From positions 1 through 64,000 of the forward strand of contig CABRZP010000011.1 of assembly GCA_902475545.1 (NCBI GenBank): a DNA stretch of 64,000 nucleotides, written 5' to 3'. Shown piece by piece: positions 1 through 9,089 of this stretch. Position 1 is the first letter of the stretch, and each line of letters opens with the position of its first letter. A model generated the notes under the pieces. That model saw nothing but the letters and a program-made list of their open reading frames with translations. It did not search any database and had not been told where the DNA came from. This stretch comes from an uncultured bacterium (GTDB taxonomy: Bacteria; Cyanobacteriota; Vampirovibrionia; Gastranaerophilales; Gastranaerophilaceae). A program made the position numbers and the translations under genes.

Positions 1-46
1 TTAAAATATACAAAATTTCCTTTCCCTTTTTTCCTATTGATTTTCC

Positions 47-75
47 AACGACTTATGAATAAGTCGTTTTTTTTT
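47..75 (+). terminator. Rho-independent terminator of an upstream gene
   Basis: A perfect 9-bp stem (AACGACTTA / TAAGTCGTT) with a 4-nt loop is followed by a run of T. It would end a rightward transcript entering from outside the window. Confidence 0.8.
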
Positions 76-144
76 GTAAAGTTTTAAATTTTATTTAGCA
101 AATTAATTATTTTAATTCCTTTATATAATATAGAAGGTAGATTT

Positions 145-966
145 ATGAACATAAAAGCAATCAAAATTTTTTGCCAAAATTATCCTGAATGTAAGTTACA
201 ACATGTTTTGTCTCATATTCGAGGAGCAAAAACTGCAGACACAACAAATTTAGCTCCATTAACTGAAGATGTTGTTCAGTTATCAAGAGAAGGTTTGATT
301 GAGAATTTGTTAAAAGTAAGAGATAATTATATTGCTAAAAATAATGATGCTTTTATTACACTTGATCATATTAAATCAAATTGTGATAATAGTTATGTTT
401 TAAAATCTGTAAAAAACCAAACAGATGAATTAAATGCAGTATCCACAGAAGATTTTTGTAACCTTTCAGAAATTATGAAAGGTATTAGATTACCTCAAGA
501 TGTAAACGTACACAGAGCAATGGAAGCAAATGATTTTAATATTGGAAAAATTCTTCCTGAAGAATTTTTTGCAAAATATTATCAAGAAGGTAAAACCGTG
601 ACAATACCAATTTATATGTCAACTTCTCTTGATAAAAATATTGCCTATCGTTTTGCAAAAGATAATCCTTATAGATTTGTTATTAATTTAAAAGTTCCAA
701 AAGACACCCCTGCTGTGTATATGGAAAAACTTGCACCTAATGATGACATAGTTTATAACAATGAACAAGAAATAAATATTATTAAAAATGCAATAGTTAA
801 ATTTGGAAAAATGAAAAAATCAGTTAATCCAAATACACAAAAACCTGTTTATGAGGTTGAAGGAACGGTTGTTGGCTATAAAGATGTTCCTCCAGCACCA
901 AGAGAAACTTTTCAATTTGACGATGAAGCTATGGAATTATTGAGAGCTTTGGGTTTTGAAAGCTAG
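145..966 (+). CDS. Putative mono-ADP-ribosyltransferase (R-STS-ExE class)
   Basis: The 273-aa product carries the three hallmarks of arginine-specific ADP-ribosyltransferases of the iota/C2/VIP2 type in the right order: Arg124 in VHRAME, S159-T160-S161 in YMSTSLD followed by AYRFA, and E207-Q208-E209. In that family the Arg and STS motif shape the NAD pocket and ExE is catalytic, the first Glu specifying transfer to arginine. The N-terminal 100 residues are unassigned and show no signal peptide or membrane segment, so delivery is unclear. GAAGG lies 5-10 bases before the ATG and a TATAAT at 124-129 may drive it. The gene stands alone between a terminator and mfd, with no visible immunity partner. 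The family call rests on motifs only. The target and effector or toxin role are unknown. Confidence 0.6.
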   Translation: MNIKAIKIFCQNYPECKLQHVLSHIRGAKTADTTNLAPLTEDVVQLSREGLIENLLKVRDNYIAKNNDAFITLDHIKSNCDNSYVLKSVKNQTDELNAVSTEDFCNLSEIMKGIRLPQDVNVHRAMEANDFNIGKILPEEFFAKYYQEGKTVTIPIYMSTSLDKNIAYRFAKDNPYRFVINLKVPKDTPAVYMEKLAPNDDIVYNNEQEINIIKNAIVKFGKMKKSVNPNTQKPVYEVEGTVVGYKDVPPAPRETFQFDDEAMELLRALGFES

Positions 967-998
967 AATTAATATATTTTCTTTTAACATATATTAGA

Positions 999-1004
999 TA
1001 TAAT
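999..1004 (+). promoter_or_regulatory. -10 box giving a probably leaderless mfd mRNA
   Basis: TATAAT lies so that its first base is 14 nt before the mfd ATG. Transcription would begin about at the start codon. No Shine-Dalgarno sequence precedes the ATG. Confidence 0.5.
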
Positions 1005-1012
1005 ATATTAGT

Positions 1013-4000
1013 ATGCTTAGAATAAACGAAGACAACATTCCACAAAATTACGAACTGTTCAGACAAAAGACTAAAGACAATAAATCTTTTGCTGTTACAG
1101 GATTAACTTCTGTTTTACGTTTATTTTTGCTATCAAAAATTAAAAATTATTCTAAAAAGAAAGTTTTATTTATTACTTCAACCGAACAAAATGCTTTAAA
1201 ATATCAGAGTGATTTAATATCCGGATTTGATTTAAAAGCTTTTGTTATGCCGTTTCAAAATATTTCAATGTATGAAACGGTTTCACCAAATTTATATGAT
1301 TATTCGGAACAAATTCAAATTTTAAATACAAAACCGGATATTGTTATCTGTCCGGTAAAAGCTCTTTTAGAAAAATTTCCGAACGCTGATTTTTTCAAAA
1401 AAAATAGCCTAAAAATCAAAATTGGTGACACTTTGGATTTGAAAAAATTTGCACGCAGATTAATTGATTTAGGATACAAAAAATCCACAATGGTAAGCGA
1501 TGTTTCAGAATTCAGTATTCGCGGAGATATTGCAGATATCTATTCTTTGAATGAAAATCCTGTCAGGATTGAGCTTTGGGGTGATGAAGTTGTTGATATA
1601 AGATACTTTGACAACGAAACCCAAAAATCAATTGAAAAAGCTAAAGAAACAACAATAATGCCTGTATATAAATTTATAACAGCAGGACAGGAAGAACTGG
1701 TAAAAGAAATTCAAAGCAGAATTAATGATATTGATGATGAAATACCTGAAGAAAACTACTTTGAAGGAATTGAAGTTTATCAAAACTTTTTTAACAAACA
1801 TCTTGTATCTATTTTGGATTATTTTAAAGATTATACTATTGTATTTGATGAAACTTCAGAAATTTATTCTAAATACGAATTTTTAGATGAAAATTTCAAT
1901 AAACAAATTGAAGAAAACAAAAAACTTGCAATAATAAAAGAAATTGAAGGCAAAAACCATTATACATTTGAAGAATTTTTACGTGAAACTTCAAAATTCC
2001 AAAAAATCGGATTCAATAATTTTATAGATGGTGCAACATTTGACTTAATTGAATTTGAAGCACAGCCTTTGAGAAATTTTGAAGCCAACATTAATTTAAT
2101 TACAGAATTTATTAAAGAACATCAAAAAATCAACTCTGGCACTCTCTCATTAGAAAAAGAAAAAAACTATAGAATTATCATAGCCACAGATTATCCTGAA
2201 CGAGTAAAAGAAATTCTTTCAGAACATGAAATTTTTAACGTTGAATATACAGAAAGTATTGTCTCCGGCGGCTGTATATTAGAAGACTTCAAAACCATAA
2301 TAATTACAGATAGAGAACTTTTCAATAAACGCTCAAAAGAAATTACAGCATCAAAAAAATCATATTATAAAGAAAAACCTGAGTATATTGAAAACATTAA
2401 TGACATCAAACCGGGTGAATATGTTGTACACACAATTCACGGACTCGGAATTTATAAAGGACTATCAAAACAGGAAATTGACGGACAATTAAAAGATTAT
2501 CTGACAATAGAATATGCAAATAAAGACAGACTTCATATTCCTGCAGAACAAATCAACCTGCTATGCAGATACCGCGGATCAGGTACAGTTAAACCGAAAC
2601 TTTCCAGAATGGGTGGAAAAGACTGGGAAAATACAAAAGCAAAAGTAAAAAAAGCTGTCGAAGTTGTTGCTTACGATCTTTTGAGACTTTATGCTAGACG
2701 AAAAATGCAACAAGGAATATCCTTTTTACCTGATACAAATTGGCAAATTGAAATGGAAGAAGCTTTTGAATTTGTTGAAACACCGGATCAATTGAAAGCG
2801 ATTTCGCAAGTAAAATCAGATATGGAATCTGAGCAGCCAATGGACAGATTAATATGCGGAGATGTAGGATTTGGAAAAACAGAAGTTGCAATGCGGGCAA
2901 TTTTCAAAGCTGTAACATCAGGAAAACAAGTTGCGGTTGTTGTTCCGACAACTATTCTTGCTCTTCAACATTTTCAAACAATATCCGAAAGATTTAAACC
3001 ATTCGGAGTCAGTGTAGAACTTCTTTCGCGTTTCAGAACTTCAAAAGAGCAAAAGGAAACTGTTAAAAATCTTGCAACCGGTAAGTGCGATGTAGTTGTG
3101 GGCACTCATAGACTTTTACAAGATGGTATTGTATTCAAAGATTTGGGACTTCTTGTTATTGATGAAGAACATCGTTTTGGCGTTCGTCATAAAGAAAAAC
3201 TAAAACAATTGCGTGAGAATATTGATATTCTTTCAATGTCAGCAACTCCTATTCCGCGAACTCTTTATATGTCATTATCCGGAATTAAAGATATGTCCGT
3301 AATTAATACCCCTCCTAAAAACAGATTGCCAATCAAAACTTATGTCGGAGAGTGGAATGAACAAATGGTTAAAAATGCCATAAACCACGAAATAGACAGA
3401 GAGGGTCAAGTTTTCTACTTATATAATCGGGTGGAAACAATTCAAGAATTCAAAAATCAACTTCAAAAAATAGTACCGAATGCCAGAATTGCAATCGGAC
3501 ATGGACAAATGGATGAAAAAGCTCTGGAAGAAGTAATTGTAGATTTTTCAAATCATGAATATGATATTCTTTTGGCTACAACAATTATTGAAAACGGTAT
3601 TGATATTCCAAATGCCAATACAATGATTATTCACGATGCAGATAGGTTCGGACTTGCACAATTATATCAATTAAGAGGACGTGTAGGACGTTCCCAAAGA
3701 CAAGCCTATTGTTATTGTTTCTATAAAAAAAGTAAAGAAATTACAAAAGATGCAGTACATCGACTTAAAGCAATAAAAGAATTCACAACACTTGGAAGTG
3801 GTTATCAAATTGCTTTACGAGATGTCGAAATTCGTGGAGTCGGAAATATTTTAGGAACAAAACAACACGGTCACATGATAAATGTCGGTTTTGATACTTA
3901 TTGCGAACTTTTAGAAGAAACCGTTCAGGAACTTCAAGGAGAAAAAGTTAACAAAGTTAATCCTACAATTGTTGATATAAATGTAACTGCTTATATTCCT

Positions 4001-4435
4001 GATGAATGGGTTGGCTCTTCCGAACAAAAAATGATTGAGTATAAACGTCTTGCAGATGTTAAAAATCCTGTTGAATTAGACTATATTACGGAAGAATGGA
4101 GAGACAGATTTGCAAAACCTCCGGAATCAGTTGAAAATCTCATCAAACTTATTAAATTAAGACTTTCTGCAACCGAAGTTAAAATTGCAGCTATTCGAGA
4201 AACACAGGATTCTATAAGAATTTATACTCCATATTCAAAAGCGGAATGGAATTTGGTTCAAAAAGTTTTACCTGCAAATCTGGCAAAAAAAATAAAATTT
4301 ACCCTTGCTCCGGCATCTTGTCAGGAAGGCTTGTCTATATTGATTTTGAATACTTCCTATGTAAATTTTAATGAAGTATTTAACATTTTATCAGATTTGT
4401 TTTATTATATTCATAAAGTTAGTCACGAGTATTAA
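1013..4435 (+). CDS. mfd: Transcription-repair coupling factor Mfd
   Basis: Full-length 1140-aa Mfd, the ATP-driven translocase that removes RNA polymerase stalled at DNA lesions and recruits UvrA. Visible in order are the N-terminal UvrB-homology region, the RNA-polymerase-interacting CarD-like domain beginning near residue 466 (GEYVVHTIHGLGIY), Walker A GDVGFGKT (616-623), DEEH (717-720), SATPIPRTL, the RecG-like motif VI region QLRGRVGRS, and the C-terminal TRCF domain. Length is typical for the family. The start is ATG with no SD and a -10 box at its doorstep. The next gene begins 23 bases downstream, so a parvulin lipoprotein may be cotranscribed. Confidence 0.97.
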   Translation: MLRINEDNIPQNYELFRQKTKDNKSFAVTGLTSVLRLFLLSKIKNYSKKKVLFITSTEQNALKYQSDLISGFDLKAFVMPFQNISMYETVSPNLYDYSEQIQILNTKPDIVICPVKALLEKFPNADFFKKNSLKIKIGDTLDLKKFARRLIDLGYKKSTMVSDVSEFSIRGDIADIYSLNENPVRIELWGDEVVDIRYFDNETQKSIEKAKETTIMPVYKFITAGQEELVKEIQSRINDIDDEIPEENYFEGIEVYQNFFNKHLVSILDYFKDYTIVFDETSEIYSKYEFLDENFNKQIEENKKLAIIKEIEGKNHYTFEEFLRETSKFQKIGFNNFIDGATFDLIEFEAQPLRNFEANINLITEFIKEHQKINSGTLSLEKEKNYRIIIATDYPERVKEILSEHEIFNVEYTESIVSGGCILEDFKTIIITDRELFNKRSKEITASKKSYYKEKPEYIENINDIKPGEYVVHTIHGLGIYKGLSKQEIDGQLKDYLTIEYANKDRLHIPAEQINLLCRYRGSGTVKPKLSRMGGKDWENTKAKVKKAVEVVAYDLLRLYARRKMQQGISFLPDTNWQIEMEEAFEFVETPDQLKAISQVKSDMESEQPMDRLICGDVGFGKTEVAMRAIFKAVTSGKQVAVVVPTTILALQHFQTISERFKPFGVSVELLSRFRTSKEQKETVKNLATGKCDVVVGTHRLLQDGIVFKDLGLLVIDEEHRFGVRHKEKLKQLRENIDILSMSATPIPRTLYMSLSGIKDMSVINTPPKNRLPIKTYVGEWNEQMVKNAINHEIDREGQVFYLYNRVETIQEFKNQLQKIVPNARIAIGHGQMDEKALEEVIVDFSNHEYDILLATTIIENGIDIPNANTMIIHDADRFGLAQLYQLRGRVGRSQRQAYCYCFYKKSKEITKDAVHRLKAIKEFTTLGSGYQIALRDVEIRGVGNILGTKQHGHMINVGFDTYCELLEETVQELQGEKVNKVNPTIVDINVTAYIPDEWVGSSEQKMIEYKRLADVKNPVELDYITEEWRDRFAKPPESVENLIKLIKLRLSATEVKIAAIRETQDSIRIYTPYSKAEWNLVQKVLPANLAKKIKFTLAPASCQEGLSILILNTSYVNFNEVFNILSDLFYYIHKVSHEY

Positions 4436-4458
4436 ATAGAAAGAAAGAGAGAGTTTGT

Positions 4459-5607
4459 ATGAAAGCTAAAAAAATATTAGCAACAATAATGTTATCGGCA
4501 TTATTATTTACAGGTTGCGGACTAAAAGATAATCAAGCAATTATAAAAATTAATGACGGTGCTATTACACAAAAACAATATGACGAAATGATGGAGCAAA
4601 ATATTGCAGGTTCTCCATTTGGTAAAATGGGGGATATAAAAGGTAATAAAGACGGATTTTTATATCTTATGATAGAACAAAATGTTGTTAACCAATTAAT
4701 TGTTCAAGAACTTTTAAATCAAGAAGCGGAAGCCAGAAATATTAAAGTTTTAAACAAAGATGTTGACCAAGCTGTTAAAGAAATGATGGATAAAATGGGC
4801 GGCAGGGACCAATTAATGAACGTTTTAAAACAAAATAGTGTATCTATCGGACAATTTAAAAAAGATTTAAGAAATCAAATTAAAATGCAAAAACTTGCAA
4901 ATTCAGCAGGTAAAATTAAAATATCTGATGCTGATTGCAAATCTTTTTATGACAAAAATAAAGACAAATTTAAACACAATGATCAAGTTAGAGCTTCTCA
5001 CATCTTGATTTCTGCTAATGAATACCAAATTGGAGAAGAAATTTCTTCAGGTTCTAAAAAGAAAATTGAAGAAAAAGAATTAAAAGCCAAAGTTGAAAAA
5101 GTTATGGCTGAAAAGAAAGCTGAAGCCGAAAAATTAGCAAAAGAACTTCAAGCAGATAATTCTAAATTTGCAGCTTATGCTAAAAAATACTCAGAAGATG
5201 AAATGTCAGCACAAAAAGGCGGAGACTTAGGCTTCTTTGCAAAAGACAGAATGGTTCCTGAATTTGCAGAAGCTGCATTCAAAGCAAAACCAAACACAGT
5301 AACTGAACCAGTTAAATCTCAATTCGGATATCATATCATTATGGTTACTGACAGAAAAGCTGCAGGTGTTGTACCTTACGAAAAAGCTAAAGCTGATATC
5401 AAAGATTATTTAACTCAAGAAAAACAGGTTAAAGCTCTTGATGACTTAACTCAAGCGGCTAAGAAAAAATCAAAAATTGAATATATAGACCAAAGATACA
5501 ATCCTGATGAAATTGCAAAAAAATTGAATAAACAAGTTAATGACGTAACAAACGGTCAAGCTGAAAAGGTTAGAAATGCAGCTAAGAAAGATAATAAGAA
5601 AAAATAA
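4459..5607 (+). CDS. PpiC/SurA-type peptidyl-prolyl isomerase lipoprotein
   Basis: This 382-aa protein opens with a lipoprotein signal peptide ending LFTG-C20, so it should be lipid-anchored outside the cytoplasmic membrane. A SurA_N-like helical region (about 30-165) precedes one parvulin domain starting RASHILI (178-184). That domain carries a charged Lys/Glu-rich insertion of about 40 residues before continuing GGDLGFF and FGYHIIMV. It is expected to assist folding of exported proteins, as PrsA and SurA do. The C-terminal tail is Lys/Asn-rich. It follows mfd by 23 bases and ends at a strong terminator. Confidence 0.88.
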   Translation: MKAKKILATIMLSALLFTGCGLKDNQAIIKINDGAITQKQYDEMMEQNIAGSPFGKMGDIKGNKDGFLYLMIEQNVVNQLIVQELLNQEAEARNIKVLNKDVDQAVKEMMDKMGGRDQLMNVLKQNSVSIGQFKKDLRNQIKMQKLANSAGKIKISDADCKSFYDKNKDKFKHNDQVRASHILISANEYQIGEEISSGSKKKIEEKELKAKVEKVMAEKKAEAEKLAKELQADNSKFAAYAKKYSEDEMSAQKGGDLGFFAKDRMVPEFAEAAFKAKPNTVTEPVKSQFGYHIIMVTDRKAAGVVPYEKAKADIKDYLTQEKQVKALDDLTQAAKKKSKIEYIDQRYNPDEIAKKLNKQVNDVTNGQAEKVRNAAKKDNKKK

Positions 5608-5624
5608 ATTTTCTAATAAGTTAA

Positions 5625-5656
5625 AAAAGGCCTTTCATAAGAAAGGTCTTTTTTTT
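5625..5656 (+). terminator. Rho-independent terminator after the parvulin gene
   Basis: A 12-bp stem built on GGCCTTTC / GAAAGGTC with an ATAA loop, flanked by A-run and T-run, lies 18 bases past the stop codon. Confidence 0.9.
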
Positions 5657-5699
5657 ATAAAAAATCATACAAATGTTTTATTATTAATTTTATTTACTC

Positions 5700-5708
5700 T
5701 GGTATAAT
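5700..5708 (+). promoter_or_regulatory. Extended -10 promoter, leaderless start
   Basis: TGG-TATAAT places the -10 box 12 nt before the next ATG (5715). The transcript would start at or beside the initiation codon, and no SD is present. Confidence 0.6.
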
Positions 5709-5714
5709 TACGTT

Positions 5715-6929
5715 ATGTTTGATTTATCATCACCAACTGTATATATTCCTGTTTTATTTTTAATAATAGTAGTAGTTTTTGTAACTATACTACATGGTGA
5801 TGCAAAAAAAAATACACGAGAAAACACAAAAGACCTGCCATATTATAATGAAATAGGTTTGTCTATACACTATATTTACAGAAATATACTTGACGATGGC
5901 AGATTTCAATATAGAAACCATGTAAATCCTGAAATTGAATATGATAATACAACATACAATGCTCTTCGACATGCCGGTGTTTTATATTCATTATATATGT
6001 ATGAAAAATACGGTTTAGAAAAAAAATACCATGAAGCAAGAGTTAAAGCCTCAAAATATTTCATTGACAGATACATAAAAAAATTAAAAGATGATAAATA
6101 TGTAGTTGCATCTATTCCGGAAGAAGAAGGTATAAAAATTAATATTGCTAAAACCGGAGCAGCAGGTGTTGCGTTATCTGCATTATGCAACTTGTGTCAG
6201 GAAGATGTAATTAACCTTGATGTTCTGCGTGGATTAGGTGAATACATTTTATTTATGCAAAATGACGAAGGCAATATTTATGCCTATTATGATTTAGATC
6301 ATAATGCTGTCAATACTGTTGCAGAAGCAATATTTTATCCTGCAGAAGCCGCTGTTGGTCTTTTATATTTATATGAAATTGACCCTCAGGAAAAATGGCT
6401 TAATGCTGCTAAAAAAGCACTAAATTATATTGTTAAAACAAGAAAAAAACTGGACTTAGAAATCCCGTTTGATCACTGGTCTGTTTTAGCAATAGAAAAA
6501 TTATTTAAAGATAAACTCACAACTCCGGAAGAATTCAATACTTATAGAGCTTATGCCGAACAAATGGCAATCCCTATGCTGAGCCAGCAGATTACTAATC
6601 CAAATAACAGTTATTACGGAGCTTTCAAAGATAACGTAAGACCTTGTAGTCTCGGTACAATTATGGAAGGAATGGCATCTATATATTTCTGCACAGATAG
6701 CGAAGATTTACAGAAAATATTATTCAAATCAATGTCTATCGGTAATTTATTTTTGAGTAAAGTTCAAGTTAAAACAGGTGTACAAGCCGGTGGTCTGCCA
6801 AACTCTGCAAACTGGGTAAGACCGGAAGTTACTCCAAATGCCAGCATTATTAGAATTGATAATGTTCAGCACGTAGTTACAGGCTGGTTGAAATTCCAAA
6901 ATATTTTGAATATTACTGACGAATATTAA
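5715..6929 (+). CDS. Membrane-anchored helical-barrel protein of unknown function
   Basis: 404 aa with one N-terminal transmembrane segment (about residues 9-26) and no cleavable signal, so the rest probably faces outward. The body is rich in paired amphipathic helices with recurring blocks such as ALRHAGVLYSLYMYEKYG, AVGLLYLYEI and FDHWSVLAIEKLF. This is the look of six-hairpin (alpha/alpha) glycosidase or epimerase folds, and a role on envelope glycans is a guess from that. No catalytic residues can be assigned. It has its own leaderless promoter and ends one base from the convergent diguanylate cyclase gene. Confidence 0.6.
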   Translation: MFDLSSPTVYIPVLFLIIVVVFVTILHGDAKKNTRENTKDLPYYNEIGLSIHYIYRNILDDGRFQYRNHVNPEIEYDNTTYNALRHAGVLYSLYMYEKYGLEKKYHEARVKASKYFIDRYIKKLKDDKYVVASIPEEEGIKINIAKTGAAGVALSALCNLCQEDVINLDVLRGLGEYILFMQNDEGNIYAYYDLDHNAVNTVAEAIFYPAEAAVGLLYLYEIDPQEKWLNAAKKALNYIVKTRKKLDLEIPFDHWSVLAIEKLFKDKLTTPEEFNTYRAYAEQMAIPMLSQQITNPNNSYYGAFKDNVRPCSLGTIMEGMASIYFCTDSEDLQKILFKSMSIGNLFLSKVQVKTGVQAGGLPNSANWVRPEVTPNASIIRIDNVQHVVTGWLKFQNILNITDEY

Positions 6930-6930
6930 T

Positions 6931-7584
6931 TTAGACAAGAACAGATTTATTTCTTCCGCTATTTTTAGCTTCATATAAAGCTTGATCAGCTTTTTCAATA
7001 AGTTCTTCTTTCGTTGTAATTTCTTCTGTTAACTGGCATGCTCCAATACTAACCGTTACATTAACAGGCTCTCCTTGATAGTTTAAATCAAGAGTTGCAA
7101 CTGTTTTTCTAAATCTTTCTAATGGTATAACAGCTTGTTCAATATCTGTTTCCGTCAAGATTACAACAAATTCCTCTCCGCCATATCTGAAAACTGTATC
7201 TGTTTTCCTAAAGGTTTGTAATGCCGCATTAGAAACCTGTTTTAATACGTAATCACCGCATTGATGACCATAAGTGTCATTTACCTGTTTGAAAAAGTCT
7301 ATATCAAACATTACAAGAGTTAATTTGTTTTTGTAACGTTGAGCCCTTAAAAATTCTTTTTCGTAAGAACTGTCAAAATATCTTCTGTTTGATAAACCTG
7401 TTAATTCATCTGTCAAAGATAAATATTTGGTTCTGGAATACATAAAATTAATTTGTTTAATAACTTCCATTTTATTTTCTTCAGGAATGTCAAAAGCTTG
7501 AATGATATTCTCTATATTTTGTTGAATTTCATCTAACACTCCGTCAGGAATATTAAAATCTGTATTTTCTAAATCTTCAACCAT
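6931..7584 (-). CDS. Diguanylate cyclase (GGDEF)
   Basis: 217 aa from an ATG preceded by AAGAGGAG four bases upstream. A longer in-frame extension to 7644 lacks an SD. After about 55 N-terminal residues the GGDEF domain begins at LTDELTGLSNRRYF, with the active-site loop GGEEF (135-139). RKTD (126-129) lies exactly five residues before it, giving an intact inhibitory I-site for c-di-GMP. The enzyme should condense two GTP to c-di-GMP and be product-inhibited. There is no membrane segment and no recognised sensor domain. The gene is tail-to-tail with the barrel protein gene. Confidence 0.93.
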   Translation of the reverse strand: MVEDLENTDFNIPDGVLDEIQQNIENIIQAFDIPEENKMEVIKQINFMYSRTKYLSLTDELTGLSNRRYFDSSYEKEFLRAQRYKNKLTLVMFDIDFFKQVNDTYGHQCGDYVLKQVSNAALQTFRKTDTVFRYGGEEFVVILTETDIEQAVIPLERFRKTVATLDLNYQGEPVNVTVSIGACQLTEEITTKEELIEKADQALYEAKNSGRNKSVLV

Positions 7585-7722
7585 AAAACTCCTCTTTATA
7601 GTCACTTTAGCACAAAAATTGTATAAAATCTCTTCTTTCAACATTAAATATTTTCGTCAAATTTTTGAAAAACTTTAGTTAGCAATATAGTTTATTTACA
7701 ATTATTAAAATAATCTAAGCAT

Positions 7723-7747
7723 TAAAAAACCGGCTCAGAAGCCGGTG
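7723..7747 (-). terminator. Rho-independent terminator of the 52-aa gene
   Basis: Stem ACCGGCT / AGCCGGT with a 4-nt loop. Read leftward it is followed by TTTTTT. It lies 26 bases beyond the stop codon of the small minus-strand gene. Confidence 0.85.
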
Positions 7748-7772
7748 TTTAAAAAATTTGTTGATGGATAAA

Positions 7773-7931
7773 TTACATAAGTCCTAAGACTTTTTTGTAC
7801 CAAGAAAACGATTCTAATTCTGTGCCATTAAAAGTTGCTTTAGCACATTGAGCTTTTAAATAATTTTCAAACTCATCAGTAAATTTTGATTTTGTTTTTT
7901 TGACTTCTTTGTCAGATACAACTGTTGCCAT
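7773..7931 (-). CDS. Small unknown protein, 52 aa
   Basis: A short reading frame supported by a complete transcription unit: an extended -10 box, a strong SD (AAGGAG, 8 bases before the ATG), and a terminator just past the stop. The product starts MATVVSDKEVKK, is basic at the N-terminus, contains one Cys, and ends with an aromatic segment, ESFSWYKKVLGLM. It has no signal peptide or membrane helix. I do not recognise the family. Its gene faces away from the methyltransferase-like gene at 8151. Confidence 0.75.
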   Translation of the reverse strand: MATVVSDKEVKKTKSKFTDEFENYLKAQCAKATFNGTELESFSWYKKVLGLM

Positions 7932-7975
7932 AGAAAACACTCCTTACACATTTAAAGTTTGTAAACTTTTGTTAT

Positions 7976-7984
7976 ATTATACCA
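7976..7984 (-). promoter_or_regulatory. Extended -10 promoter of the 52-aa gene
   Basis: On the minus strand TGG-TATAAT is followed about 38 nt later by the SD-bearing ATG at 7931. Confidence 0.7.
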
Positions 7985-8135
7985 TGAAACCCATGATTTT
8001 TCTAGATATAAAACAAAATATTCTAATTTTTTGCTACTATAAAAGGGTTTTAATTGTAAATTTTTATTAAGATGTTTTGTTTTTATATGTTTTGGAATAT
8101 TAACTATGAATTTTGTCATATTTTTTACATCTTTA

Positions 8136-8144
8136 TGGTAAAAT
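8136..8144 (+). promoter_or_regulatory. Extended -10 promoter, leaderless start
   Basis: TGG-TAAAAT begins the -10 hexamer exactly 12 nt before the ATG at 8151, the same geometry as at 5703/5715. No SD precedes the ATG. Confidence 0.55.
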
Positions 8145-8150
8145 TTTGAT

Positions 8151-9062
8151 ATGATTTTGATAGGTGAAAATATTCATATAATATCGAAACAGATACGTCA
8201 AGCTCTTGAAGTTAGAGACGAAAATTTTATCAAAAATTTAGTTAAAATTCAGGAAAATCTCGATTGTATAGATTTAAATATCGGACCTGCAAGAGGAAAA
8301 CTTGACAACATATTTGAATGGCTTTGTCCTCTGGTTTCAGGTAAAAATATTTCGTTTGACTCTTCAAATATTGATGCTATAGAAGCAGGGTTAAAACTTG
8401 CAAGTAACACAAAAAATTGTTTTATAAACAGTACTTCTAAAGATACTGAAAAATTAGAAAGACTTACTGATTTAACCGTAGAATATAATTGTAATTTGAT
8501 TGCACTTGCTCTTTCTAAAGAAACAGGAATTCCAAAAACTGCAGACGGACGTATGGAAATAATCTTTGAAATATATGAAAAATGTATGGAAAAAGGTATT
8601 GAAAGTGATAAATTATTTTTTGATCCGTTAATACTTCCGGTATGTGTTGAACAATCTCAAGCTCTGGAAGCTTTAAATACCATTCAAATGGTAAAAGAAA
8701 GTTTTGAACCTAAAGTTAATACCATCATTGGTTTATCAAATATTTCAAACGGCTCACCTAAAGAGTTAAGACCTTTGATTAATAGAGTTTTTGGTGTATT
8801 AGCCTATGGGGCAGGATTGGATGCAGCTATCATTGATGCTAAAGATAATAAACTTATAAGAATATTTAAAATGCTTGAGAATAATTGCCCAAAATCAAGT
8901 GTGGACAAACTATATATCAATCTTTCTAATATGATAAGAAATTTTAATGATTTAGAAGAGATTGAATTTGACAAAAACAGTATAGAAGAGCAAAATATTA
9001 TTAAAACAGCAGGAATTTTATTAAATAAAAAAATATACTCTGATAGTTTTACACAGGTGTAA
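8151..9062 (+). CDS. Pterin-binding methyltetrahydrofolate methyltransferase-like protein (AcsE family)
   Basis: 303 aa with the pterin-binding TIM-barrel pattern of AcsE-type methyltetrahydrofolate:corrinoid methyltransferases: N-terminal IGENIHIISK, CIDLNIGPARGK, ISFDSSN, INSTS, FFDPLILPV and the signature GLSNISNGSP followed by LINRVFG. In acetogens this enzyme passes a methyl group from CH3-H4folate to a corrinoid protein. The folate pocket looks kept, but nothing nearby encodes a corrinoid partner, CO dehydrogenase or MetH. The substrate is therefore uncertain, and a dihydropteroate-synthase-like role is the main alternative. The next gene starts 27 bases downstream with its own -10 box. 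Confidence 0.75.
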   Translation: MILIGENIHIISKQIRQALEVRDENFIKNLVKIQENLDCIDLNIGPARGKLDNIFEWLCPLVSGKNISFDSSNIDAIEAGLKLASNTKNCFINSTSKDTEKLERLTDLTVEYNCNLIALALSKETGIPKTADGRMEIIFEIYEKCMEKGIESDKLFFDPLILPVCVEQSQALEALNTIQMVKESFEPKVNTIIGLSNISNGSPKELRPLINRVFGVLAYGAGLDAAIIDAKDNKLIRIFKMLENNCPKSSVDKLYINLSNMIRNFNDLEEIEFDKNSIEEQNIIKTAGILLNKKIYSDSFTQV

Positions 9063-9089
9063 TTTTATGATAAAATATGAGGAATAGAT

